Shown piece after piece: positions 32,628 to 40,478 of a stretch of DNA of 64,000 nucleotides (its first letter is position 1; every line of letters starts with the position of its first letter). The stretch comes from DAHVFK01 sp035310985 (GTDB taxonomy: Bacteria > Pseudomonadota > Gammaproteobacteria > Burkholderiales > SG8-39): assembly GCA_035310985.1 (NCBI GenBank), contig DATGDH010000037.1, positions 1-64,000 on the forward strand, in the 5' to 3' direction. Made by a program: the position numbers and the translations under genes. The notes beneath the pieces were generated by a model, which did not search any database, had not been told where the DNA came from, and worked only from the letters and a program-made list of their open reading frames with translations.

Positions 32628-33122
32628 ATGAAACAAGATCGGGGCAGTTTTCGGATGCTGCGCAGAGAGCAGCTGCTGCAGGAGCTGGTGCACGACAGCT
32701 ACAAGACCAAGGGCAAGCTGCATGAGCCGACGGTGTGTCCGGACTGCGGCGCGACCTACCACCACGGCCGCTGGACCTGGGACCTTGCGCCCGCGGGGGC
32801 GCACGAGCAGCGCTGCCCGGCCTGCCATCGCAAGCACGACCAGTTTCCGGCCGGCTTCGTGACGCTCAAGGGCCCGTTCGCGCAGCAGCACAAGACGGAG
32901 ATCAAGCAGCTGGTGATGAACTGCGAAGGCAAGGAAAAGAGCGGTCATCCGCTCGAGCGCATCATGAAGATCGAGGACACCAAGGAAGGCATGCTGGTCA
33001 CGACCACCGGCACGCACATCGCGCGCGACATCGCCGAGCGCGTGCACGACGCGTACAAGGGCGAGATCGAGTTCCACTACAACAAGGAAGACCAGCTTCT
33101 GCGCGCGACCTGGAGTCGCTGA
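32628..33122 (+). CDS. BCAM0308-family zinc-ribbon protein
   Basis: A 164-residue protein. CPDCGATYHHGRW and CPACHRKHDQFPAG give a CxxC...CxxC zinc ribbon, and GFVTLKGPFAQQHKTEIKQLVMNCE followed by HPLERIMKIED fits the BCAM0308 family, distantly like NMD3. A ribosome- or RNA-associated function is possible. GAAAGG precedes the ATG. It lies 33 bases after the hibernation factor gene, so the two are likely co-transcribed. Confidence 0.82.
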   Translation: MKQDRGSFRMLRREQLLQELVHDSYKTKGKLHEPTVCPDCGATYHHGRWTWDLAPAGAHEQRCPACHRKHDQFPAGFVTLKGPFAQQHKTEIKQLVMNCEGKEKSGHPLERIMKIEDTKEGMLVTTTGTHIARDIAERVHDAYKGEIEFHYNKEDQLLRATWSR

Positions 33123-33212
33123 GGACGGTTTGAATCACGTCTGCTATCCTCTTCGCCAGGGTAGCGGGTGCTGCACGGCCTCCGGAACGGACAAGAAGAG
33201 GAATACGCGGCC

Positions 33213-34595
33213 ATGTCTCTCAAGTTCACGGCGCTCAGCGCCTCGTGCCTCGCGCTCGCGTGCGCGCTGTACGGCGCCCAGGCGCTCGCCCAGGACAAAC
33301 TGACCAATCCTCCCGCCGGGCCGGAGACGGTGGTACCGGAGCCCCCCGTGGAAGTGCCGCCCGAGCCCGCGGTCACCGGGCCCGCTCCGGGCAGAGCCGT
33401 GAAGGCCACCGAGCCGGTGTCCGCCACCGGCGCCCCGTTCCAGGTCGGATCGTTCCTCGTCTACCCGGAGATGGACGTCACCTGGATGAACGACAGCAAC
33501 GTCTTCTACTCCAACCAGTCGCCGCAGAGCGATGACGCCATGATTTACTCGCCTGCGATCTGGGTGCAGTCGAACTGGGCGCGGCACGCGCTCAATTTCT
33601 ACGCTTCGGGCGACTGGACGCGCTATCGCAAGTTCCACACCGAGAACACCGACGACTACCGCGCGACCGCGGAGGGCCGCTACGACTTCAGCGCAGATTC
33701 GAACGTCTACGGCGGCGCGCACATCGGTCAGGAGCACGAGGACCGCGAGTCGCCCGACGCGCGCAACGGCCTCATCCCCACGAAGTATTACGTGCAGCGC
33801 TACTACGCCGGAGTCTTCCGGCAGCTGGACCGCCTTTCGCTGCGCGTCGCGGGCACCGCGCAGCACCTGGATTACCGCGACGTGCCGTTCGTGACCGGAA
33901 GCGGCGCCATCAACATCATCAACAACGACGACCGCGACCGCTGGCAGTACGCCGGCGGCGTCCGCCTGGGCTGGGAGGCTTCGCAGCGTGTCGAGCCGTA
34001 CCTGCAGGTCGCATTCGACAACCGCGTGTACGACATCGTGCCGGACGACCTCGGGTATCAGAAGAATTCGACTGGGCAGCGCTACCTGGCCGGCGTGCGC
34101 TGGAACGTGCCGCGCACGGTCAAGCTCGATGCTTTCGGCGGCTACATGACGCAGGATTACAAGGACTCGCGCCTCAATTCGGTGGATGCACCGCTGTACG
34201 GCGCGGCGCTGCTGTGGGCGATGGGCGAGCGCACCACCTTCAGCGCCTACCTCGATCGCACGATCGAGGAGACCACGGTGACGAACACGCCCTCCCCTGG
34301 CGTCGTACTCGTCGCCTCGAGCTACCTAAACACGTACGCCTCAGCGGGCGTCACGCATCGCTTCGCCGAACGCTTTTCCGGGCGCGTGAACGGCTCGTGG
34401 TCGCGCGTCGATTACCAGGGCTTCTCGCGCACAGACGATTACAGCAGCGGTACCGTCGGCTTGCTCTACAAGCTGCACCGCTACCTGTACATCGACGTGA
34501 GCTTTTCCGAGCGCAGGCTTGATTCCAGCCTACCGAACGAGAACTTTGCCAAGCGCATGACCTTCGTGCGCGCGGCGATTCCCTTCTCCCACTAA
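33213..34595 (+). CDS. Outer-membrane beta-barrel protein
   Basis: This 460-residue protein has a signal peptide (LSASCLALACALYGAQALAQ) and a Pro-rich linker. The C-terminal 370 residues alternate hydrophobic and polar residues with many aromatic pairs, typical of outer-membrane strands. It ends in FVRAAIPFSH rather than a final Phe. The pattern resembles the beta-barrel BBP2-type proteins often found near exopolysaccharide genes. Function unknown. Start chosen at the Met of the signal peptide. Confidence 0.78.
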   Translation: MSLKFTALSASCLALACALYGAQALAQDKLTNPPAGPETVVPEPPVEVPPEPAVTGPAPGRAVKATEPVSATGAPFQVGSFLVYPEMDVTWMNDSNVFYSNQSPQSDDAMIYSPAIWVQSNWARHALNFYASGDWTRYRKFHTENTDDYRATAEGRYDFSADSNVYGGAHIGQEHEDRESPDARNGLIPTKYYVQRYYAGVFRQLDRLSLRVAGTAQHLDYRDVPFVTGSGAINIINNDDRDRWQYAGGVRLGWEASQRVEPYLQVAFDNRVYDIVPDDLGYQKNSTGQRYLAGVRWNVPRTVKLDAFGGYMTQDYKDSRLNSVDAPLYGAALLWAMGERTTFSAYLDRTIEETTVTNTPSPGVVLVASSYLNTYASAGVTHRFAERFSGRVNGSWSRVDYQGFSRTDDYSSGTVGLLYKLHRYLYIDVSFSERRLDSSLPNENFAKRMTFVRAAIPFSH

Positions 34596-34604
34596 TACTC
34601 CCGT

Positions 34605-34621
34605 CCCGCGCGGCGCGCGGG
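34605..34621 (+). terminator. Terminator-like hairpin after the outer-membrane protein gene
   Basis: CCCGCGC, loop GGC, GCGCGGG form a perfect 7-bp stem 10 bases after the TAA. No T-run follows, so termination would be Rho-assisted or weak. Confidence 0.45.
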
Positions 34622-34701
34622 CGCTCGATCGGCTGCGCCGAGCCGCGCCAGGTGCGCGCAAGCCTTTGGCTGGAAATGGCAAAACCCTATTCTGTTCGTG
34701 G

Positions 34702-34715
34702 TTGATAAATATCAA
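34702..34715 (+). promoter_or_regulatory. FNR/ANR-type box, perfect, upstream of the secreted Gly-rich cluster
   Basis: TTGATAAATATCAA is an exact match. TATTAC at 34743-34748 lies near the predicted -10 position. The first gene downstream starts at 34939, so the leader would be nearly 190 bases. Confidence 0.7.
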
Positions 34716-34938
34716 TACTGCAGCGCCGCACGGTGGGATCATTATTACGTGTAATTAAATATTTAGTACTTTTGCCCTGCACCAACAAAGTCCATAAGCA
34801 AATGCTGAACTTACGGGTGTGTCAGCACTCAGAGTAAGCGGGGAGGAGCAGCGGATCACTCATCGCGAGTCGACCTCGGATACCCCGAATCGCAACGAAA
34901 GTTTCCATCTACAAATTCAAATGCAAGGAGCACATGTC

Positions 34939-35778
34939 ATGAAAGCGAACGTCCACAATCTGCGTCCGATCGTCATTGCGACGGCGGCGGCCCTCGGGCT
35001 GGCGGTGTACACCGCCGGGGTCACTCCGAAATTCCTGCAATCGCTCTCTCCGATCGTGGCCGCGCACGCGCAGGATGGCACGCCGAAAGGCGCGGGTGGG
35101 CCGACTGGCGAGCACGGGCAGCGCGGCGGAGGCGCGCCGTCGGACGTCGGCGGCCGCGGCCAGGGCCAGGGCGGCCCGAGCGGCGACAGCGACGCGAAGG
35201 GCCCGAAATACGGCGGCGAAGGCTCCAAGCCTACCGCGGGCACCCAGGGTGGCAAGCCAGTCTGGGCGCAGGAAGGCATTCCCTCCGACCTCGAGCTCGG
35301 CCGCTTGAGCGTCGTGCGCGCGCCTTCGCACGTGATCGACAAGTCGCTCGCAAGCGCGCTGACTGCGCTACAGCCGGCGTTCTACGACCAGGTGGTTGCG
35401 ATCGCCAACTCGTCGCTCAGCGAACCGGACAAGATCACCGCGCTGCAGAAACTGGTGAAGGACAACTTCGACAGCACGACGGTAGTGCGCATCGATTCGC
35501 CGCTCGAGAACCTCGGCCTATACAAGGACCTGCTGACCGACGGCAAGATCGTCGCGACCGCAGCGACCTACGACACCACGAGCAACACCAATGCGGCATT
35601 GCTGCTCGCCGCGGTATTCATCGGCAGCGCGTCCGACAAGACGATTCCGGTGAGCACCGCGACCGTGGATGCGATCAACAAAATCCTGCAACTCACGCTC
35701 CCGGCCGGCGTGACTTCCGAGCAGGTGGGCGCCGCCGCCGAGGCGGTGCGCCAGGCGATCGCCGAAGCGCACGGCTAG
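34939..35778 (+). CDS. Hypothetical secreted protein with Gly-rich linker
   Basis: This 279-residue protein has a long signal-like N-terminus (RPIVIATAAALGLAVYTAGV, processing probable near AAHAQDG). A Gly/Gln-rich disordered stretch covers about residues 45-105. The helical C-terminal half (LASALTALQPAFYDQVVAIANSSLSEPDKITALQKLV, then VDAINKILQLTLP) looks folded. AAGGAG lies 8 bases before the ATG. No family recognised. It leads a cluster of three related secreted proteins. Confidence 0.7.
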   Translation: MKANVHNLRPIVIATAAALGLAVYTAGVTPKFLQSLSPIVAAHAQDGTPKGAGGPTGEHGQRGGGAPSDVGGRGQGQGGPSGDSDAKGPKYGGEGSKPTAGTQGGKPVWAQEGIPSDLELGRLSVVRAPSHVIDKSLASALTALQPAFYDQVVAIANSSLSEPDKITALQKLVKDNFDSTTVVRIDSPLENLGLYKDLLTDGKIVATAATYDTTSNTNAALLLAAVFIGSASDKTIPVSTATVDAINKILQLTLPAGVTSEQVGAAAEAVRQAIAEAHG

Positions 35779-35794
35779 GAGGCCGTTCTCGTGA

Positions 35795-35818
35795 TGCCGG
35801 GCGGGGGATCGCCCGGCA
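35795..35818 (+). terminator. Terminator-like hairpin between secreted-protein genes
   Basis: TGCCGGGCG, loop GGGGAT, CGCCCGGCA form a 9-bp perfect stem 16 bases after the stop. No poly-T tail. It may terminate part of the transcripts or stabilise the upstream mRNA. Confidence 0.5.
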
Positions 35819-35845
35819 CTGCTTCACTTCTACGGATCAGGACAG

Positions 35846-36829
35846 ATGAAAACACCAAGGAGACCCGCGTCGGCGGCGATCGCGGCTGCGGTCGTCGCGC
35901 TCGCCGGCGGAGCGCTAGCGCTTGAGCGCGTGGCCGGTCCGGCCTTTCCGGGCTGGATCGGCGCGGCGTACGCACAGGATGAAGGCGGCGGTCACGGCGG
36001 CGGCGGCGAAAGCGGCGGCGGCCATGGGGGCGGCGGTGAAAGCGGCGGTGGCCACGGCGGCGGCGGCATGGGCGGGGGCCACAACCCCGGCGAGGAAACC
36101 GGCGGCGAAGAGGCCAAAGGCCACGGCACGCGCTACCAGCACCAGGGACACGGCGGCGGCCAGCACGGACAACATGGCTCGGCGCACCAGGCCGGTGGCG
36201 ATCGCTTCGGCGGCGGCAGCGGGCTGCACGGCAACAACCAGGTGCCCGAGGGCGTCGGGCGCTACGGCGCGAACTTCGACGCGCTGAGCGCACCCGACCA
36301 GGGCCGCTTCAGGTACTGGGGCGGATGGTCGCTGCCCGAGGACGTCGGCGTGACGCCGACGACGTACTCCGCGACCGCGAGCCCGACCACGAGCGAAATG
36401 ATCCCCGGACCCGGCAGCGGGCCGTCGGTGAACGTGCGCAGCGCGCTCGATGCGCCCTCGCGTTGTGAAGGCATCGGCAGCGGGATGACTCCCGCGCAGC
36501 AATTCAGCGGCGGGAACTTGCAGCGCCTGAATGCGGCGCGCGGCATGGTCGATCCGGCGCTCGCGGCGAGCGGCAAGATCGGCTCGCCGTACCTGATGGG
36601 CAGCATGCAGAGCGAGCTCGTCAAGGAAAAGCCGAACACCGATCTCGCGGGTACCTATCTCGGCCTGATCGCCAAGGTACCGGTCACCGCTGCAACCGTG
36701 AAGAGCATCGGCTCGCAGCTATGCGCCACAGTGAGCGACGCGCAAGCGCAGGAAATCGCGCGGGTGGCCGAGCAGCAGCGCACGGCGCTTTCGTCGGCGG
36801 CGCGCGCGAACGGAGGGGGCGGGAAATGA
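35846..36829 (+). CDS. Hypothetical secreted Gly/His-rich protein
   Basis: This 327-residue protein has a signal sequence, then a repeat region rich in Gly and His (three units of GGGHGGGGES type, residues 47-76). Further His-rich sequence follows (GHGTRYQHQGHGGGQHGQHGS). The C-terminal part (about residues 215-315) contains DLAGTYLGLIAKVPVTAATV with two Cys overall, shared with the next gene's product. His-rich runs suggest metal binding. No known family. Confidence 0.7.
   Translation: MKTPRRPASAAIAAAVVALAGGALALERVAGPAFPGWIGAAYAQDEGGGHGGGGESGGGHGGGGESGGGHGGGGMGGGHNPGEETGGEEAKGHGTRYQHQGHGGGQHGQHGSAHQAGGDRFGGGSGLHGNNQVPEGVGRYGANFDALSAPDQGRFRYWGGWSLPEDVGVTPTTYSATASPTTSEMIPGPGSGPSVNVRSALDAPSRCEGIGSGMTPAQQFSGGNLQRLNAARGMVDPALAASGKIGSPYLMGSMQSELVKEKPNTDLAGTYLGLIAKVPVTAATVKSIGSQLCATVSDAQAQEIARVAEQQRTALSSAARANGGGGK
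35984..36073 (+). repeat. In-frame 30-bp tandem repeat coding for a Gly/His decapeptide
   Basis: Three consecutive 30-base units encode GGGHGGGGES, GGGHGGGGES and GGGHGGGGMG. The units are near-identical at DNA level, so copy number could vary between strains by slippage. Confidence 0.7.
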
Positions 36830-37539
36830 CAAAGCGCAATGAGCATGCGTTGCGGCTCGCGCTCGCCGCGCTCGCATTGACGTCGGCGGTCTGGATCGCG
36901 GACGCCGGCGCCCAGGGTCGCAGCAACGGCGGCAGTACCGGTGCCGCTCCGGTAGGCGGCGCCACGTCCAACTCGAACCGCGGCGGCGCCGGCGGAGTCA
37001 GCAATCCGAGTCCGGGCGGCGAGCCGGCGACCGTCGGCACTCCCGGGTACAGCCCGGGGCCGCAAGGCACCGAGCAATCGCGCTCGGGCTATGTCGGCGG
37101 CCGGACTACGGGCACCGTGACCCCGCCACCCCCGCCGCCGCCGCCTGGTACGGTGACGCCGACCTCGACGCTCGCCGACTACGCCACGGCGCAATTCGGA
37201 AAGTGCGCCTATGGCGCGCATCCGGATCCGCGCGCACGCCTGACCGGCGACAACGTCGGCCGGATCGACGTGGTCGCGGGCTATCTCGCCCAGGGCCAGC
37301 AGGCGAACGGCGCGAGCGCGCGCTATCTCGTCGCCGACTTGCAGGAGGAGCTGGAAAAACCTAAGCCGGACGCGACGCTCGCGGGAACCTACCTCGGCCT
37401 CGCTTCGGCAATGCCCGTGACCCCCGCGCTGGCGGCGGACATCGGCGCCTCGCTCTGCGCGCCGGTGTCGGACGGGGCGGCGCAGGAGATCGCGGCGATC
37501 GCCGAGACGCAGCGGCGCAAGCTCTCTGAAGGCCGCTGA
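36826..37539 (+). CDS. Hypothetical secreted protein, paralog of the upstream Gly/His-rich protein
   Basis: This 237-residue protein starts at an ATG overlapping the previous stop (ATGA). It has a signal peptide (LALAALALTSAVWIADAGAQG), a Gly/Ser-rich stretch and a run of eight Pro. Its C-terminal 100 residues align with the upstream protein (TLAGTYLGLASAMPVTPALAADIGASLCAPVSDGAAQEIA). The shared domain has one conserved Cys (SLCA/QLCA), with a second Cys earlier (KCAYG and RCEG). Function unknown. Confidence 0.7.
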   Translation: MTKRNEHALRLALAALALTSAVWIADAGAQGRSNGGSTGAAPVGGATSNSNRGGAGGVSNPSPGGEPATVGTPGYSPGPQGTEQSRSGYVGGRTTGTVTPPPPPPPPGTVTPTSTLADYATAQFGKCAYGAHPDPRARLTGDNVGRIDVVAGYLAQGQQANGASARYLVADLQEELEKPKPDATLAGTYLGLASAMPVTPALAADIGASLCAPVSDGAAQEIAAIAETQRRKLSEGR

Positions 37540-37556
37540 AACCTGAAAGGACTGTC

Positions 37557-37910
37557 ATGACGAAGAGATCATTTCGCATCCGCCCGATGCTGATCGCAGC
37601 CGCAATTTCGCTTTCGAGCGCGCTCGCCATCGCGCAGGCGCAGCAACAGCAGCAGATCTACGGCAGCCAGCTCATGACCGAGCAGGAGCGCAACGAGTAC
37701 CGCGAGCGCATGCGCAACGCCGAGACCGAGCAGGAGCGTGAGCGGCTGCGGCTCGAGCACCACGAGCAGATGCAGGCGCGCGCGCGCGAGCGCGGCGTCA
37801 CCCTCCCCGACCAGCCGCCCGCGGGCGGAGGCTACGGGCCCGGTCAGGGCTACGGTCCCGGCTACGGCCCGGGCCCCGGTGGCGGCGCTGGAGGCGGCCG
37901 CGGACGCTGA
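37557..37910 (+). CDS. Hypothetical small secreted protein with charged helix
   Basis: This 117-residue protein has a signal peptide (PMLIAAAISLSSALAIAQAQ) and a highly charged helical stretch (MTEQERNEYRERMRNAETEQERERLRLEHHEQMQARARERGV). A Gly/Tyr/Pro-rich tail ends it. The TEQERNEYRERMR stretch is common in small periplasmic proteins of betaproteobacteria with no known role. AAAGGA precedes the ATG. It ends the cluster of exported proteins. Confidence 0.7.
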   Translation: MTKRSFRIRPMLIAAAISLSSALAIAQAQQQQQIYGSQLMTEQERNEYRERMRNAETEQERERLRLEHHEQMQARARERGVTLPDQPPAGGGYGPGQGYGPGYGPGPGGGAGGGRGR

Positions 37911-37924
37911 GCCGGCGCGCTAGA

Positions 37925-37958
37925 CTCCGTGCCTGCCGGAAGCTTCCGGCGCACGGAG
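37925..37958 (+). promoter_or_regulatory. Hairpin covering the ribosome-binding site of the LOG-family gene
   Basis: CTCCGTGC (37925-37932) pairs with GCACGGAG (37951-37958), and inside it GCCGGAAG pairs with CTTCCGGC. The 3' arm contains the GGAG that would serve as ribosome site 7 bases before the ATG at 37966. Folding would hide that site, so translation may depend on unfolding or on temperature. Confidence 0.5.
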
Positions 37959-37965
37959 ACACGCG

Positions 37966-38781
37966 ATGAAGGACAAGCCGCGCCGGCCGGTCAAGGCCTA
38001 CACCAACCGTTTCTTCCTGAAGAGCAAGGATGCGCGCGCGCTGCGCATCCTCGCCGAGTACCTCGAGCCGCTCAGCCGCTTCGAGCATCACCGCGTCGAC
38101 GACACCATCGTGTTCATGGGCTCGGCGCGCATCAAGCCACGCGCGCAGGCGGAGGCGGCGCTGCGCCAGGCGCAGCTCGGCGAAGGCGACCCGGAGCGCG
38201 CGCGCGCGGAGCTGGAGATGTCGCAGTACTACGAGGCGGCACGCGATCTCGCGTTCCGCCTCACCGAGTGGTCGAAGGCGCTCGACTCGCGCGAGCGCCG
38301 CTTCGTGGTGTGCACCGGCGGCGGCCCCGGCATCATGGAGGCCGCCAACCGCGGCGCGGCCGAGGCGCGCGGCATCAACGTCGGGCTCACGATCTCGATC
38401 CCGGTCGAGGAGTTCGACAACCCTTACGTCACGCGCGAGCTGGCGTTCCACTTCCACTACTTCTTCATGAGGAAGTTCTGGTTCGCCTACCTCGCGAAGG
38501 CGGTGATCGTGTTCCCGGGCGGCTTCGGGACGCTCGACGAGCTGTTCGAGCTGCTGACGCTTGTGCAGACGAAGAAGATGACCAAGCCGATGCCGATCGT
38601 CCTGTTCGGCACGAAGTTCTGGCGCCAGGTGATCGACTTCGACGCGCTGGTGCGCAACGGCACGATCAGCGCGCCGGACGTCGACCTCGTTTACCGCACC
38701 GATTCGGTGGACGAGGCCTTCGCGTGGATCACCGGGCGGCTCGGCGAATTCGCGCTCGACCGGCCGGGGGCGATGCTCTGA
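37966..38781 (+). CDS. LOG-family (TIGR00730-type) nucleotide hydrolase-like protein
   Basis: This 271-residue protein has both family motifs, GGGPGIMEAANRGA and PGGFGTLDELFE. It is longer than the ~190-residue cytokinin-activating LOG proteins and resembles the bacterial nucleotide 5'-monophosphate nucleosidase group (often misnamed lysine decarboxylase). It likely hydrolyses nucleoside monophosphates to base and ribose phosphate. The start follows GGAG within a hairpin. Confidence 0.87.
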   Translation: MKDKPRRPVKAYTNRFFLKSKDARALRILAEYLEPLSRFEHHRVDDTIVFMGSARIKPRAQAEAALRQAQLGEGDPERARAELEMSQYYEAARDLAFRLTEWSKALDSRERRFVVCTGGGPGIMEAANRGAAEARGINVGLTISIPVEEFDNPYVTRELAFHFHYFFMRKFWFAYLAKAVIVFPGGFGTLDELFELLTLVQTKKMTKPMPIVLFGTKFWRQVIDFDALVRNGTISAPDVDLVYRTDSVDEAFAWITGRLGEFALDRPGAML

Positions 38782-38785
38782 TCGG

Positions 38786-39250
38786 CTAGGCGCGCGCCCT
38801 CGCCTTTGCGCGGCCGCGCACCAGCAGCACCGGGACCGGCGTCTCGCGCAGAACCCGCTCGGCGTCGCTGCCCATGACCAGGCGCCTCACCCCGCGGCGG
38901 CCGTGGGTTCCCATGACGATCAGATCCGCCTTCCACTTCTTCGCCTCGCGCACGATCGCGTCGGCTGCCGGGCCGGCGATGGTTTCGACGAGCACGGTGC
39001 GCGCCTGGATGCCGCTCTTGCGCGCGAGCGCGGCGGATTTCGCCAGGATCTTGCGGCCCGCCTCGCGCAGGGATGCGAACACTTCGTCGGGCAGCACCAT
39101 GCCTTCGGCGGCCGCCGCAACGAACAGCTCGTCGACCGCGTGGAACAGGCAGAGCTTGGCGCGGTGCTGCTTCGCCAGCCGCAGCGCCTCCTTCAGCCCG
39201 AGGGTCGAGGTGCTGCTGCCGTCTACCGGAACGAAGATGCGCTTGTACAT
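38786..39250 (-). CDS. Universal stress protein, UspA family
   Basis: This 154-residue protein has MYKRIFVPVDGSSTSTLGLKEAL at its start, and GTHGRRGVRRLVMGS keeps the ATP-binding pattern G-2X-G-9X-G-S. It is a paralog of the Usp at 13648. No clear box lies directly upstream. It is third on a leftward run (40390 to 38786) that begins just below an ANR-type box, so read-through control is likely. The 3' end is 5 bases from the convergent LOG gene. Confidence 0.9.
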   Translation of the reverse strand: MYKRIFVPVDGSSTSTLGLKEALRLAKQHRAKLCLFHAVDELFVAAAAEGMVLPDEVFASLREAGRKILAKSAALARKSGIQARTVLVETIAGPAADAIVREAKKWKADLIVMGTHGRRGVRRLVMGSDAERVLRETPVPVLLVRGRAKARARA

Positions 39251-39322
39251 TTTGTCCCCCTTGTTTGGCCGCTGAGATTCTCCCTCGGAAGGCGGTACTT
39301 GTCTCTGTTCGGTTCGATGCCG

Positions 39323-39862
39323 TCAACGTGCCGCGACGAAAGGGTAGCGCTTGCGTAGCGCGCGCGGCAGCAGCGCCACGCCGCACTCGCTGCCGACCGT
39401 CTCGGCGACCAGCACGTAGTCCGGGTCGTGAAAGCTCGTATGCAGCGCGATGCCGCGCGCTTCGGCCAGCGAGTACAGGTGGTCGGCCACCTCGCGCTCG
39501 ATGCGGCCGCTCGGAAGCGTCTCCGCCAGGCCGCGACGCTCGAGACGCAGATGGAAGCTTCCCGCCTCCATCCGAGCGGCGAGCGGCGCGAGCGCGGCCT
39601 CGAGTTGCGCGACGAAGGTCTCGGGCGTGAAAAAGAACGTCTGCTGAACGGGAATAGCACGCGCCACCGCGAGCGCCCAGCGTTCGCCGCCCCCCTTGGC
39701 CGCGAGCAGCGCCTCCAGGAAGACGCGGGCATCCTCGACCCGGCCAAGGCACACGTCGCGGAAGGCGCTAGGGCGGAACTCGCCCAACCGCCGCAGCCCT
39801 TCGAGCGCGGCGAGAAAGCGCGGCCTGCCCGGCAGCGTGGTGACGACGACGTTCCACTGCAC
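39323..39862 (-). CDS. THUMP-domain-like protein
   Basis: This 179-residue protein starts at GTG. VVVTTLPGRPRFLAALEGLRRLGEFRPSAFRDVCLGRVEDARVFLEAL, then the SFHLRLERRGL block, fit a THUMP domain, an RNA-binding module of tRNA-modifying enzymes. No methyltransferase or deaminase domain is attached. In related small proteins the role is unknown. It lies 19 bases downstream of the DUF1269-like gene on the same strand. Confidence 0.7.
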   Translation of the reverse strand: MQWNVVVTTLPGRPRFLAALEGLRRLGEFRPSAFRDVCLGRVEDARVFLEALLAAKGGGERWALAVARAIPVQQTFFFTPETFVAQLEAALAPLAARMEAGSFHLRLERRGLAETLPSGRIEREVADHLYSLAEARGIALHTSFHDPDYVLVAETVGSECGVALLPRALRKRYPFVAAR

Positions 39863-39880
39863 GGCGCTGCCGGCGGCGGA

Positions 39881-40390
39881 TCAGGGAAACGCAGGCACCC
39901 TCGGCTCGGTCCCCTCGGGATGCGCCTCGGGGTGAGTCCTCTTGATGCGCGCGGTGATCTCCTCGACGCGATCGCGCGGCACGTCGACGATCACCAGCAG
40001 CTCGCCACGCTCGATCGCCTCCTGAAACCCCGTGAGGCGCGTGTTGCCGACGTTCAGGCCGACCATCCCCCCGAGCCAGACGCCGACGCCGACGCCGGCG
40101 AGCGAGCTGGCGAGCAGCACCGCCCCGCCCGCGACCACCAGGTGCGGCTCGAGCGCCAGCGCCGCCAGCCCGCACAGGATCCCCGTGCCGCCGCCCATCG
40201 GCACCGCGCGCAGCATTGCGGGAATGATGTCGCTTTTCTGCCAGAACGAGGCTTCGGGCAGATCTTCGAGCGGCGTGCCGCGCTTGGCGAGCACGTGGAT
40301 GTGCTTCCATTCGATGTGGGCGAGCAGCAGCTCGTCGACCACTTTCTTGCCGGTCGCAACCTCGGGCACCATGAAATAGAGTCTGCGCAC
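39881..40390 (-). CDS. DUF1269-like membrane protein with Gly-rich hydrophobic segment
   Basis: This 169-residue protein has an N-terminal soluble part (MRRLYFMVPEVATGKKVVDELLLAHIEWKHIHVLAKRG) that resembles a ferredoxin-like fold. A Gly-rich transmembrane hairpin follows (MGGGTGILCGLAALALEPHLVVAGGAVLLASSLAGVGVGVWLGGMVG). A short C-terminal soluble part ends it. It is first of three leftward stress genes. The ANR-type box at 40451 is centred about 67 bases before the start with GACAAT at the -10 position. Confidence 0.75.
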   Translation of the reverse strand: MRRLYFMVPEVATGKKVVDELLLAHIEWKHIHVLAKRGTPLEDLPEASFWQKSDIIPAMLRAVPMGGGTGILCGLAALALEPHLVVAGGAVLLASSLAGVGVGVWLGGMVGLNVGNTRLTGFQEAIERGELLVIVDVPRDRVEEITARIKRTHPEAHPEGTEPRVPAFP

Positions 40391-40450
40391 GTGGCCCTCC
40401 TTTGTCGCATTGACGCCGCGCCGATTGTCCCACTGGCCCGAACGCGGCCT

Positions 40451-40464
40451 TTGAGCCCGGTCAA
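40451..40464 (-). promoter_or_regulatory. FNR/ANR-type box upstream of the DUF1269-like/THUMP/usp genes
   Basis: TTGAGCCCGGTCAA has one mismatch in each half-site. For leftward transcription GACAAT (40428-40423) sits 32 bases from the box centre, as expected for an activating site. It lies 15 bases beyond the ettA stop codon. Confidence 0.6.
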
Positions 40465-40478
40465 AGATGCGCGTTCTT

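Larger units (their letters stand above)
34596..34938. other. AT-rich intergenic region with ANR-type box
   Basis: No gene is seen in these 343 bases. A hairpin follows the upstream stop codon, a perfect FNR/ANR-type box lies at 34702-34715, and an AT-rich run (about 34740-34775) stands out in otherwise GC-rich DNA. The rest is a long leader before the gene at 34939. Confidence 0.6.

Noticed and set aside
33130..33150. TTGAAT and TATCCT upstream of the outer-membrane barrel gene as sigma-70 promoter
   Set aside because: The spacer is only 9 bases, too short for a sigma-70 promoter.
35984..36073. Tandem repeat considered as CRISPR or mobile-element signal
   Set aside because: The repeats are contiguous, in frame and encode Gly/His decapeptides; there are no spacers.
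39312..39325. Possible FNR/ANR-type box upstream of the second usp gene
   Set aside because: Only the right half-site (GTCAA) is good; the left half TTCGA has two of five matches, and the site lies at the end of a coding frame.
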